Shown here: positions 43,673-56,600 of the stretch, piece after piece | How positions within the stretch are numbered: position 1 is the stretch's first letter | Layout: every line of letters starts with the position of its first letter | Assembly: GCA_963971575.1 (NCBI GenBank) | Contig: OZ020618.1 | Location: 32,652,731-32,716,730 of the forward strand | From: Liopterus haemorrhoidalis | Taxonomy: Eukaryota > Arthropoda > Insecta > Coleoptera > Dytiscidae | Length of the DNA stretch: 64,000 bases | Direction of reading: 5' to 3' | Made by a program: the position numbers and the translations under genes | The notes under the pieces: generated by a model | Told to the model about the DNA's origin: nothing | The model's input: the letters and a program-made list of their open reading frames with translations, nothing else | The model's database searches: none

Positions 43673-46205
43673 AGGATATGTTTTAAAATGTGCCTTTACC
43701 ATATTTCAGACCTTAGAACTTCAAAAATTCCAACCGCAGGTCCTTATCTTTTTTAGTTTTTGCAATACATATACATATTTTTTTTATTTTTTTTTTTCTG
43801 AAAAAAAAAAGTTTTCTTAAAACAGTCCAAAATATGGCCTTTAGGTAATTTTGGGGTGAGGATTAATAAAAAAATATTTAAAAAAATCAAGAGGCCTTAG
43901 TTTTTGAGTTATAATCAATTTTATGTACTTTTTTCCGATTTACTCAAAAACAGTTGGCCAAAATCCAAAATGAACCTTATTTTTGTGATCTACGGCCCAA
44001 ATTGTATCAATTTTGAGAAAAATCCGAAATATTTTTTTTGTTAAAATTCGCGATTTTTTTTCAAAGGGGTACCCCTTACGATTTTTTCGATATTTTGCCA
44101 TTTTTAAGGGTTTTGTTTAATGATACATCCTTTTTGTATAAGTTTGGTTATTAAGGCCCAAATTTTTTCTAGACTAAAATGGACATGAGGAATTCAAAAA
44201 TTTAAACCAGAGGTCCTTATCTTTTACCGTTATTGAGATATAATTTTTTGAAACATTAAATTATATTACAAAAATTTCAAAATATTACAACATTTTTTTT
44301 TGTTTAGGATATGTTTTAAAATGTGCCTTTACCATATTTCAGACCTTAGAACTTCAAAAATTCCAACCGCAGGTCCTTATCTTTTTTAGTTTTTGAAATA
44401 CATATACATTTGTTTTTTATTTATTTATTTTCTGAAAAAAAAAAGTTTTCTTAAAACAGTCCAAAATATGGCCTTTAGGTAATTTTGGGGTGAGGATTAA
44501 TAAAAAAATATTTAAAAAAATCAAGAGGCCTTAGTTTTTGAGTTATAGTCAATTTTAAGTACTTTTTTCCGATTAACTCAAAAAGAGTTGGCCAAAATAC
44601 AAAATGAACTTTATTTTTGTGATCTACGGCCCAAATTGTATCAATTTTGAGAAAAATCCGAAATATTTTTTGTGTAAAAATTCGCGATTTTTTTTCAAAG
44701 TGGTACCCCTTACGATTTTTTCGATATTTTAACATTTATAAGGGTTTTGTTTAATGATACATCCTTTTTGTATAAGTTTGGTTATGAAGGCCTCAATTTT
44801 TTCTAGAGTAAAATGGACATGAGGAATTCAAAAATTTAAACCAGAGGTCCTTATCTTTTACCGTTATTGAGATATAATTTTTTGAAAAATTAAATTTTAT
44901 TACAAAAATTTCAAAATTTTACAAAAATTTTTTTTGTTTAGGATATGTTTTTAAATGTGCCTTTACCATATTTCAGAACTTAGAACTTCAAAAATTCCAA
45001 CCGCAGGTCCTTATCTTTTTTAGTTTTTGAAATACATATACATATTTTTTTTATTTTTTTTTTTTCTGAAAAAAAAAAGTTTTCTTAAAACAGTCCAAAA
45101 TATGGCCGTTAGGTATTTTTGGGGTGAAGATTAATAAAAAATATTTAAAAAAATCAAGAGGCCTTAGTTTTTGAGTTGTAGTCAATTTTAGGTACTTTTT
45201 TCCGATTTACTCAAAAACAGTTGGCCAAAATCCAAAATGAACCTTATTTTTGTGTTCTACGGCCCAAACTGTATTAATTTTGAGAAAAATCCGAAATATT
45301 TTTTTTGTAAAAATTCGCGATTTTTTTTCAAAGTGGTACCTCTTACGATTTTTTCGATATTTTAACATTTATAAGGGTTTTGTTTAATGATACATCCTTT
45401 TTGTATAAGTTTGGTTATGAAGGCCTCAATTTTTTCTAGAGTAAAATGGACATGAGGAATTCAAAAATTTAAACCAGAGGTCCTTATCTTTTACCGTTAT
45501 TGACATATAATTTTTTGAAACATTAAATTTTATTACAAAAATGTCAAAATATTACAACATTTTTTTTTGTTTAGGATATGTTTTAAAATGTGCCTTTACC
45601 ATATTTCAGACCTTAGAACTTCAAAAATTCCAACCGCAGGTCCTTATCTTTTTTAGTTTTTGAAATACATATACATATGTTTTTTATTTATTTATTTTCT
45701 GAAAAAAAAAGTTTTCTTAAAACAGTCTAAAATATGGCCTTTAGGTAATTTTGGGGTGAGGATTAATAAAAAAATATTTAAAAACATCAAGAGGCCTTAG
45801 TTTTTGAGTTATAGTCAATTTTAGGTACTTTTTTCCGATTTACTCAAAAACAGTTGGCCAAAATCCAAAATGAACCTTATTTTTGTGATCTACGGCCCAA
45901 ATTGTATCAATTTTGAGAAAAATCCGAAATAGTTTTTTTGTAGAAATTCGCGATTTTTTTTCAAAGGGATACCCTTTACGATTTTTTCGATATTTTGCCA
46001 TTTATAAGGGTTTTGTTTAATGATACATCCTTTTTGTATAAGTTTGGTTATTAAGGCCCCAATCTTTTCTAGACTAAAATGGACATGAGGAACTCAAAAA
46101 TTTAAACCAGAGGTCCTTATCTTTTACCGTTATTGAGATATAATTTTTTGAAAAATTAAATTTTATTACAAAAATTTTAAAATTTTACAAAAATTTTTTT
46201 TGTTT

Positions 46206-49200
46206 AGGATATGTTTTAAAATCTGCCTTTACCATATTTCAGACCTAAGAATTTCAAAAATTCCAACCGCAGTTCCTTATCTTTTTTAGTTTTTGAAATA
46301 CATATACATATTTTTTTTATTTTTTTTTTCTGAAAAAAAAAAGTTTTCTTAAAACAGTCCAAAATATGGCCGTTAGGTAATTTTGGGGTGAAAATTAATA
46401 AAAAATATTTAAAAAAATCAATAGGCCTTAGTTTTTGAGTTGTAGTCAATTTTAGGTACTTTTTTCCGATTTACTCAAAAACAGTTGGCCAAAATCCAAA
46501 ATGAACCTTATTTTTGTGATCTACGGCCCAAGCTGTATCAATTTTGAGAAAAATCCGAAATATTTTTTGTGTAAAAATTCGCGATTTTTTTTCAAAGTGG
46601 TACCCCTTACGATTTTTTCGATATTTTAACATTTATAAGGGTTTTGTTTAATGATACATCCTTTTTGTATAAGTTTGGTTATGAAGCCCTCAATTTTTTC
46701 TAGAGTAAAATAGACATGAGGAACTCAAAAATTTAAACCAGAGGTCCCTATCTTTTACCGTTATTGAAATACAATTTTTTGAAAAATTAAATTTTATTAC
46801 AAAAATTTCAAAATTTTACAAACATTTTTTTTGTTTAGGATATGTTTTAAAATGTGCCTATACCATATTTCAGACCTTAGAACTTCAAAAATTCCAACCG
46901 CAGGTCCTTATCTTTTTTAGTTTTTGAAATACATATACATATTTTTTTTATTTATTTTTTTTTCTGAAAAAAAAAAGTTTTCTTAAAACAGTCCAAAATA
47001 TGGCCTTAAGGTAATTTTGGGGTGAGGATTAATAAAAAAATATTTAAAAAAATCAAGAGGCCTTAGTTTTTGAGTTATAGTTAATTTGAGGTACTTTTTT
47101 CCGCTTTACTCAAAAACAGTTGGCCAAAATCCAAAATGAACCTTATTTTTGTGATCTACGGCCCAAATTGTATCAATATTGAGAAATATCCGAAATATTT
47201 TTTTTGTAAAAATTCGCGATTTTTTTTCAAAGGGGTACCCCTTACGAATTTTTCGATATTTTGCCATTTATAAGGGTTTTGTTTAATAATACATCCTTTT
47301 TGTATAAGTTTGGTTATTAAGGCCCCAATTTTTTTTAGACTAAAATGGACATGAGGAACTCAAAAATTTAAACCAGAGGTCCCTATCTTTTACCGTTATT
47401 GAGATATAATTTTTTGAAAAATTAAATTTTATTACAAAAATTTCAAAATTTTACAAAAATTTTTTTTGTTTAGGATATGTTTTAAAATGTGCCTTTACCA
47501 TATTTCAGACCTTAGAATTTCAAAAATTCCAACCGCAGGTCCTTATCTTTTTTAGTTTTTGAAATACATATACATATTTTTTTATTTATTTTTTTTCTGA
47601 AAAAAAAAAGTTTTCTTAAAACAGTCCAAAATATGGCCTTTAGGTAATTTCAGGGTGAGGATTAATAAAAAAATATTTAAAAAAATCAAGAGGCCTTAGT
47701 TTTTGAGTTATAGTCAATTTTAGGTACTTTTTTCCGATTTACTCAAAAACAGTTGGCCAAAATCCAAAATGAACCTTATTTTTGTGATCTACGGCCCAAA
47801 GTGTATCAATTTTGAGCAAATTCCGAAATATTTTTTTTTTGTAAAAATTCGCGATTTTTTTTCAAAGGGGTACCCCTTAGGATTTTTTCGATATTTTGCC
47901 ATTTATAAGGGTTTTGTTTAATGATACATCCTTTTTGTATAAGTTTGGTTATTAAGGCCCCAATTTTATCTAGACTAAAATGGACATGAGGAACTCAAAA
48001 ATTTAAACCAGAGGTCCCTATCTTTTACCGTTATTGAAATACAATTTTTTGAAAAATTAAATTTTATTACAAAAATTTCAAAATTTTACAAACATTTTTT
48101 TTGTTTAGGATATGTTTTAAAATGTGCCTATACCATATTTCAGACCTTAGAACTTCAAAAATTCCAACCGCAGGTCCTTATCTTTTTTAGTTTTTGAAAT
48201 ACATATACATATTTTTTTTATTTATTTTTTTTTCTGAAAAAAAAAAGTTTTCTTAAAACAGTCCAAAATATGGCCTTTAGGTAATTTTGGGGTGAGGATT
48301 AATAAAAAAATATTTAAAAAAATCAAGAGGCCTTAGTTTTTGAGTTATAGTCAATTTTAGGTACTTTTTTCCGATTTACTCAAAAACAGTTGGCCAAAAT
48401 CCAAAATGAACCTTATTTTTGTGATCTACGGCCCAAAGTGTATCAATTTTGAGCAAATTCCGAAATATTTTTTTTTTGTAAAAATTCGCGATTTTTTTTT
48501 CAAAGGGGTACCCCTTACGATTTTTTCGATTTTTTGCCATTTATAAGGGTTTTGTTTAATGATACATCCTTTTTGTATAAGTTGGTTTATTAAGGCCCCA
48601 ATTTTTTCTAGACTAAAATGGACATGAGGAACTCAAATATTTAAACCAGAGGTCCCTATCTTTTACCGTTATTGAGATATAATTTTTTGAAAAATTAAAT
48701 TTTATTACAAAAATTTCAAAATTTTACAAATTTTTTTTTTTGTTTAGGATATGTTTTAAAATGTGCCTTTACCATATTTCAGACTTTAGAACTTCAAAAA
48801 TTCCAACCGCAGGTCCTTATCTTTTTTAGTTTTTTAAATACATATACATATTTTTTTTTTTTATTTTTTTTCTGAAAAAAAAAAGTTTTCTTAAAACAGT
48901 CCAAAATATGGCCTTTAGGTAATTTTAGGGTGAGGATTAATAAAAAAATATTTAAAAAAATCAAGAGGCCTTAGTTTTTGAGTTATAGTCAATTTTAGGT
49001 ACTTATTTCCGATTTACTCAAAAACAGTTGGCCAAAATCCAAAATGAACCTTATTTTTGTGATCTACGGCCCAAAGTGTATCAATTTTGAGCAAATTCCG
49101 AAATATTTTTTTTTTGTAAAAATTCGCGATTTTTTTCAAAGGGGTACCCCTTACGATTTTTTCGATATTTTGCCATTTATAAGGGTTTTGTTTAATGATA

Positions 49201-50648
49201 CATCCTTTTTGTATAAGTTGGTTTATTAAGGCCCCAATTTTTTCTAGACTAAAATGGACATGAGGAACTCAAATATTTAAACCAGAGGTCCCTATCTTTT
49301 ACCGTTATTGAGATATAATTTTTTGAAAAATTAAATTTTATTACAAAAATTTCAAAATTTTACAAAATTTTTTTTTTGTTTAGGATATGTTTTAAAATGT
49401 GCCTTTACCATATTTCAGAACTTAGAACTTCAAAAATTCCAACCGCAGGTCCTTATCTTTTTTAGTTTTTGAAATACATATACATATTTTTTTTATTTAT
49501 TTTTTTTCTGAAAAAAAAAAGTTTTCTTAAAACAGTCCAAAATATGGCCTTTAGGTAATTTTGGGGTGAGGATTAATAAAAAAATATTTAAAAAATCAAG
49601 AGGCCTTAGTTTTTGAGTTATAGTCAATTTTAGGTACTTTTTTCCGATTTACTCAAAAACAGTTCGCCAAAATCCAAAATGAACCTTATTTTTGTGATAT
49701 ACGGCCCAAATTGTATCATTTTTGAGAAAAATCCGAAATATTTTTTTGTAAAAATTCTCGATTTTTTTTCAAAGGGGTACCCCTTACGATTTTTTCGATA
49801 TTTTGCCATTAACAAGGGTTTTGTTTAATGATACATCCTTTTTGTATAAGTTTGGTTATTAAGGCCCCAATTTTTTCTATACTTAAATGGACATGAGGAA
49901 CTCAAAAATTTAAACCAGAGGTCCTTATCTTTTACCGTTATTGAGATATAATTTTTTGAAAAATTAAATTTTATTACAAAAATTTCAAAATTTTACAAAT
50001 TTTTTTTTTGTTTAGGATATGTTTTAAAATGTGCCTTTACCATATTTCAGACCTTAGAACTTCAAAAATTCCAACCGCAGGTCCTTATCTTTTTTAGTTT
50101 TTGCAATACATATACATATTTTTTTTATTTTTTTTTTTTTCTGAAAAAAAAAGTTTTCTTAAAACAGTCCAAAATATGGCCTTTAAGTAATTTTGGGGTG
50201 AGGATTAATAAAAAAATATTTAAAAAAATCAAGAGGCCTTAGTTTTTGAGTTATAATCAATTTTATGTACTTTTTTCCGATTTACTCAAAAACAGTTGGC
50301 CAAAATCCAAAATGAACCTTATTTTTATGATCTACGGCCCAAATTGTATCAATTTTGAGAAAAATCCGAAATAGTTTTTTTGTAGAAATTCGCGATTTTT
50401 TTTTCAAAGGGATACCCTTTACGATTTTTTCGATATTTTGCCATTTATAAGGGTTTTGTTTAATGATACATCCTTTTTGTATAAGTTTGGTTATTAAGGC
50501 CCCAATTTTTTCTAGACTAAAATGGACATGAGGAACTCAAAAATTTAAACCAGAGGTCCTTATCTTTTACCGTTATTGAGATATAATTTTTTGAAAAATT
50601 AAATTTTATTACAAAAATTTTAAAATTTTACAAAAATATTTTTTGTTT
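46206..50648. repeat. HOR unit I, 7 monomers (4443 bp)
   Basis: Begins with a distinctive monomer (AAATCTGCC, CAGACCTAAGA, CGCAGTTCC) that reappears at the start of units II and III. It ends with a GCAATACAT-type monomer (anchor 50014). It overlaps the end of the large HOR copy 2, so the two HOR systems share monomers. Confidence 0.75.
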
Positions 50649-53600
50649 AGGATATGTTTTAAAATCTGCCTTTACCATATTTCAGACCTAAGATATTCAA
50701 AAATTCCAACCGCAGTTCCTTATCTTTTTTAGTTTTTGAAATACATATACATATTTTTTTTATTTTTTTTTTCTGAAAAAAAAAAGTTTTCTTAAAACAG
50801 TCCAAAATATGGCCGTTAGGTAATTTTGGGGTGAAAATTAATAAAAAATATTTAAAAAAATCAAGAGGCCTTAGTTTTTGAGTTGTAGTCAATTTTAGGT
50901 ACTTTTTTCCGATTTACTCAAAAACAGTTGGCCAAAATCCAAAATGAACCTTATTTTTGTGATCTACGGCCCAAGCTGTATCAATTTTGAGAAAAATCCG
51001 AAATATTTTTTGTGTAAAAATTCGCGATTTTTTTTCAAAGTGGTACCCCTTACGATTTTTTCGATATTTTAACATTTATAAGGGTTTTGTTTAATGATAC
51101 ATCCTTTTTGTATAAGTTTGGTTATGAAGCCCTCAATTTTTTCTAGAGTAAAATAGACATGAGGAACTCAAAAATTTAAACCAGAGGTCCCTATCTTTTA
51201 CCGTTATTGAAATACAATTTTTTGAAAAATTAAATTTTATTACAAAAATTTCAAAATTTTACAAACATTTTTTTTGTTTAGGATATGTTTTAAAATGTGC
51301 CTATACCATATTTCAGACCTTAGAACTTCAAAAATTCCAACCGCAGGTCCTTATCTTTTTTAGTTTTTGAAATACATATACATATTTTTTTTATTTATTT
51401 TTTTTTCCGAAAAAAAAAAGTTTTCTTAAAACAGTCCAAAATATGGCCTTAAGGTAATTTTGGGGTGAGGATTAATAAAAAAATATTTAAAATAATCAAG
51501 AGGCCTTAGTTTTTGAGTTATAGTTAATTTGAGGTACTTTTTTCCGCTTTACTCAAAAACAGTTGGCCAAAATCCAAAATGAACCTTATTTTTGTGATCT
51601 ACGGCCCAAATTGTATCAATATTGAGAAAAATCCGAAATATTTTTTTTGTAAAAATTCGCGATTTTTTTTCAAAGGGGTACCCCTTACGAATTTTTCGAT
51701 ATTTTGCCATTTATAAGGGTTTTGTTTAATAATACATCCTTTTTGTATAAGTTTGGTTATTAAGGCCCCAATTTTTTTTAGACTAAAATGGACATGAGGA
51801 ACTCAAAATTTTAAACCAGAGGTCCCTATCTTTTACCGTTATTGAGATATAATTTTTTGAAAAATTAAATTTTATTACAAAAATTTCAAAATTTTACAAA
51901 AATTTTTTTTGTTTAGGATATGTTTTAAAATGTGCCTTTACCATATTTCAGACCTTAGAATTTCAAAAATTCCAACCGCAGGTCCTTATCTTTTTTAGTT
52001 TTTGAAATACATATACATATTTTTTTTATTTATTTTTTTTCTGAAAAAAAAAAGTTTTCTTAAAACAGTCCAAAATATGGCCTTTAGGTAATTTCAGGGT
52101 GAGGATTAATAAAAAAATATTTAAAAAAATCAAGAGGCCTTAGTTTTTGAGTTATAGTCAATTTTAGGTACTTTTTTCCGATTTACTCAAAAACAGTTGG
52201 CCAAAATCCAAAATGAACCTTATTTTTGTGATCTACGGCCCAAAGTGTATCAATTTTGAGCAAATTCCGAAATATTTTTTTTTTGTAAAAATTCGCGATT
52301 TTTTTTCAAAGGGGTACCCCTTAGGATTTTTTCGATATTTTGCCATTTATAAGGGTTTTGTTTAATGATACATCCTTTTTGTATAAGTTTGGTTATTAAG
52401 GCCCCAATTTTATCTAGACTAAAACGGACATGAGGAACTCAAAAATTTAAACCAGAGGTCCCTATCTTTTACCGTTATTGAAATACAATTTTTTGAAAAA
52501 TTAAATTTTATTACAAAAATTTCAAAATTTTACAAACATTTTTTTTGTTTAGGATATGTTTTAAAATGTGCCTATACCATATTTCAGACCTTAGAACTTC
52601 AAAAATTCCAACCGCAGGTCCTTATCTTTTTTAGTTTTTGAAATACATATACATATTTTTTTTATTTTTTTTTTCTGAAAAAAAAAAGTTTTCTTAAAAC
52701 AGTCCAAAATATGGCCGTTAGGTAATTTTGGGGTGAGGATTAATAAAAAAATATTTAAATAAATCAAGAGGCCTTAGTTTTTGAGTTATAGTCAATTTTA
52801 GGTACTTTTTTCCGATTTACTCAAAAACAGTTGGCCAAAATCCAAAATGAACCTTATTTTTGTGATCTACGGCCCAAAGTGTATCAATTTTGAGCAAATT
52901 CCGAAATATTTTTTTTTTGTAAAAATTCGCGATTTTTTTTCAAAGGGGTACCCCTTACGATTTTTTCGATATTTTGCCATTTATAAGGGTTTTGTTTAAT
53001 GATACATCCTTTTTGTATAAGTTGGTTTATTAAGGCCCCAATTTTTTCTAGACTAAAATGGACATGAGGAACTCAAATATTTAAACCAGAGGTCCCTATC
53101 TTTTACCGTTATTGAGATATAATTTTTTGAAAAATTAAATTTTATTACAAAAATTTCAAAATTTTACAAATTTTTTTTTTTGTTTAGGATATGTTTTAAA
53201 ATGTGCCTTTACCATATTTCAGACTTTAGAACTTCAAAAATTCCAACCGCAGGTCCTTATCTTTTTTAGTTTTTTAAATACATATACATATTTTTTTTAT
53301 TTATTTTTTTTCTGAAAAAAAAAAGTTTTCTTAAAACAGTCCAAAATATGGCCTTTAGGTAATTTTGGGGTGAGGATTAATAAAAAAATATTTAAATAAA
53401 TCAAGAGGCCTTAGTTTTTGAGTTATAGTCAATTTTAGGTACTTTTTTCCGATTTACTCAAAAACAGTTGGCCAAAATCCAAAATGAACCTTATTTTTGT
53501 GATCTACGGCCCAAAGTGTATCAATTTTGAGCAAATTCCGAAATATTTTTTTTTTGTAAAAATTCGCGATTTTTTTTCAAAGGGGTACCCCTTACGATTT

Positions 53601-56600
53601 TTTCGATATTTTGCCATTTATAAGGGTTTTGTTTAATGATACATCCTTTTTGTATAAGTTGGTTTATTAAGGCCCCAATTTTTTCTAGACTAAAATGGAC
53701 ATGAGGAACTCAAATATTTAAACCAGAGGTCCCTATCTTTTACCGTTATTGAGATATAATTTTTTGAAAAATTAAATTTTATTACAAAAATTTCAAAATT
53801 TTACAAATTTTTTTTTTTGTTTAGGATATGTTTTAAAATGTGCCTTTACCATATTTCAGACTTTAGAACTTCAAAAATTCCAACCGCAGGTCCTTATCTT
53901 TTTTAGTTTTTTAAATACATATACATATTTTTTTTATTTATTTTTTTTCTGAAAAAAAAAAGTTTTCTTAAAACAGTCCAAAATATGGCCTTTAGGTAAT
54001 TTTAGGGTGAGGATTAATAAAAAAATATTTAAAAAAATCAAGAGGCCTTAGTTTTTGAGTTATAGTCAATTTTAGGTACTTATTTCCGATTTACTCAAAA
54101 ACAGTTGGCCAAAATCCAAAATGAACCTTATTTTTGTGATCTACGGCCCAAATTGTATCAATTTTGAGCAAATTCCGAAATATTTTTTTTTTTGTAAAAA
54201 TTCGCGATTTTTTTCAAAGGGGTACCCCTTACGATTTTTTCGATATTTTGCCATTTATAAGGGTTTTGTTTAATGATACATCCTTTTTGTATAAGTTGGT
54301 TTATTAAGGCCCCAATTTTTTCTAGACTAAAATGGACATGAGGAACTCAAATATTTAAACCAGAGGTCCCTATCTTTTACCGTTATTGAGATATAATTTT
54401 TTGAAAAATTAAATTTTATTACAAAAATTTCAAAATTTTTCAAAATTTTTTTTTTGTTTAGGATATGTTTTAAAATGTGCCTTTACCATATTTCAGAACT
54501 TAGAACTTCAAAAATTCCAACCGCAGGTCCTTATCTTTTTTAGTTTTTGAAATACATATACATATTTTTTTTATTTATTTTTTTTCTGAAAAAAAAAAGT
54601 TTTCTTAAAACAGTCCAAAATATGGCCTTTAGGTAATTTTGGGGTGAGGATTAATAAAAAAATATTTAAAAAATCAAGAGGCCTTAGTTTTTGAGTTAGT
54701 CAATTTTAGGTACTTTTTTCCGATTTACTCAAAAACAGTTCGCCAAAATCCAAAATGAACCTTATTTTTGTGATGTACGGCCCAAATTGTATCATTTTTG
54801 AGAAAAATCCGAAATATTTTTTTGTAAAAATTCTCGATTTTTTTTCAAAGGGGTACCCCTTACGATTTTTTCGATATTTTGCCATTTACAAGGGTTTTGT
54901 TTAATGATACATCCTTTTTGTATAAGTTGGTTTATTAAGGCCCCAATTTTTTCTAGACTAAAATGGACATGAGGAACTCAAATATTTAAACCAGAGGTCC
55001 CTATCTTTTACCGTTATTGAGATATAATTTTTTGAAAAATTAAATTTTATTACAAAAATTTCAAAATTTTACAATTTTGTTTTTGTTTAGGATATGTTTT
55101 AAAATGTGCCATTACCATATGTCAGACCTTAGAACTTCAAAAATTCCAACCGCAGGTCCTTATCTTTTTTAGTTTTTGAAATACATATACATATTTTTTT
55201 TATTTTTTTTTTTTTTCTGAAAAAAAAGTTTTCTTAAAACAGTCCAAAATATGGCCTTAAGGTAATTTTGGGGTGAGGATTAATAAAAAAATATTTAAAA
55301 AAATCAAGAGGCCTTAGTTTTTGAGTTATAGTTAATTTGAGGTACTTTTTTCCGCTTTACTCAAAAACAGTTGGCCAAAATCCAAAATGAACCTTATTTT
55401 TGTGATATACGGCCCAAATTGTATCAATATTGAGAAATATCCGAAATATTTTTTTTGTAAAAATTCGCGATTTTTTTTTCAAAGGGGTACCCCTTACGAA
55501 TTTTTCGATATTTTGCCATTTATAAGGGTTTTGTTTAATAATACATCCTTTTTGTATAAGTTTGGTTATTAAGGCCCCAATTTTTTCTATACTAAAATGG
55601 ACATGAGGAACTCAAAAATTTAAACCAGAGGTCCTTATCTTTTACCGTTATAGAGATATAATTTTTTGAAAAATTAAATTTTATTACAAAAATTTCAAAA
55701 TTTTACAATTTTGTTTTTGTTTAGGATATGTTTTAAAATGTGCCATTACCATATGTCAGACCTTAGAACTTCAAAAATTCCAACCGCAGGTCCTTATCTT
55801 TTTTAGTTTTTGAAATACATATACATATTTTTTTTATTTTTTTTTTTTTTCTGAAAAAAAAGTTTTCTTAAAACAGTCCAAAATATGGCCTTTAGGTAAT
55901 TTTGGGGTGAGGATTAATAAAAAAATATTTTAAAAAATCAAGAGGCCTTAGTTTTTGAGTTATAGTCAATTTAAGGTACTTTTTTCTGATTTACTCAAAA
56001 AGAGTTGGCCAAAATCCAAAATGAACTTTATTTTTGTGATCTACGGCCCAAATTGTATCAATTTTGAGAAAAATCCGAAATATTTTTTTGTTAAAATTCG
56101 CGATTTTTTTTCAAGGGGGTACCCTTTACGATTTTTTCGATATTTTGCCATTTATAAGGCTTTTGTTTAATGATACATCCTTTTTGTATAAGTTTAGTTA
56201 TTAAGGCCCCAATTTTTTCTAGACTAAAATGGACATGAGGAACTCAGAAATTTAAACCAGAGGTCCTTATCTTTTACCGTTATTGAGATATAATTTTTTG
56301 AAAAATTAAATTTTATTACAAAAATTTCAAAATTTTACAAAATTTTTTTTTGTTTAGGATATGTTTTAAAATGTGCCTTTACCATATTTCAGACCTTAGA
56401 ATTTCAAAAATTCCAACCGCAGGTCCTTATCTTTTTTAGTTTTGGAAATACATATACATATTTTTTTTATTTTTTTTTTTTTCTGAAAAAAAAAAGTTTT
56501 CTTAAAACAGTCCAAAATATGGCCTTTAGGTAATTTTAGGGTGAGGATTAATAAAAAAATATTTAAAAAAATCAAGAGGCCTTAGTTTTTGAGTTATAGT

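Larger units (their letters stand above)
22946..48745. repeat. Higher-order repeat copy 2 (26 monomers + elements A2 and B2)
   Basis: Tandem copy of the preceding block, in direct orientation and directly abutting it. It carries about 4 additional monomers (roughly 23.6-26.3 kb) and 3 additional monomers (roughly 45.0-46.9 kb) relative to copy 1. Between the transposon copies I counted about 13 substitutions in roughly 9.36 kb plus one 1-bp deletion. The duplication is therefore recent. Confidence 0.85.
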
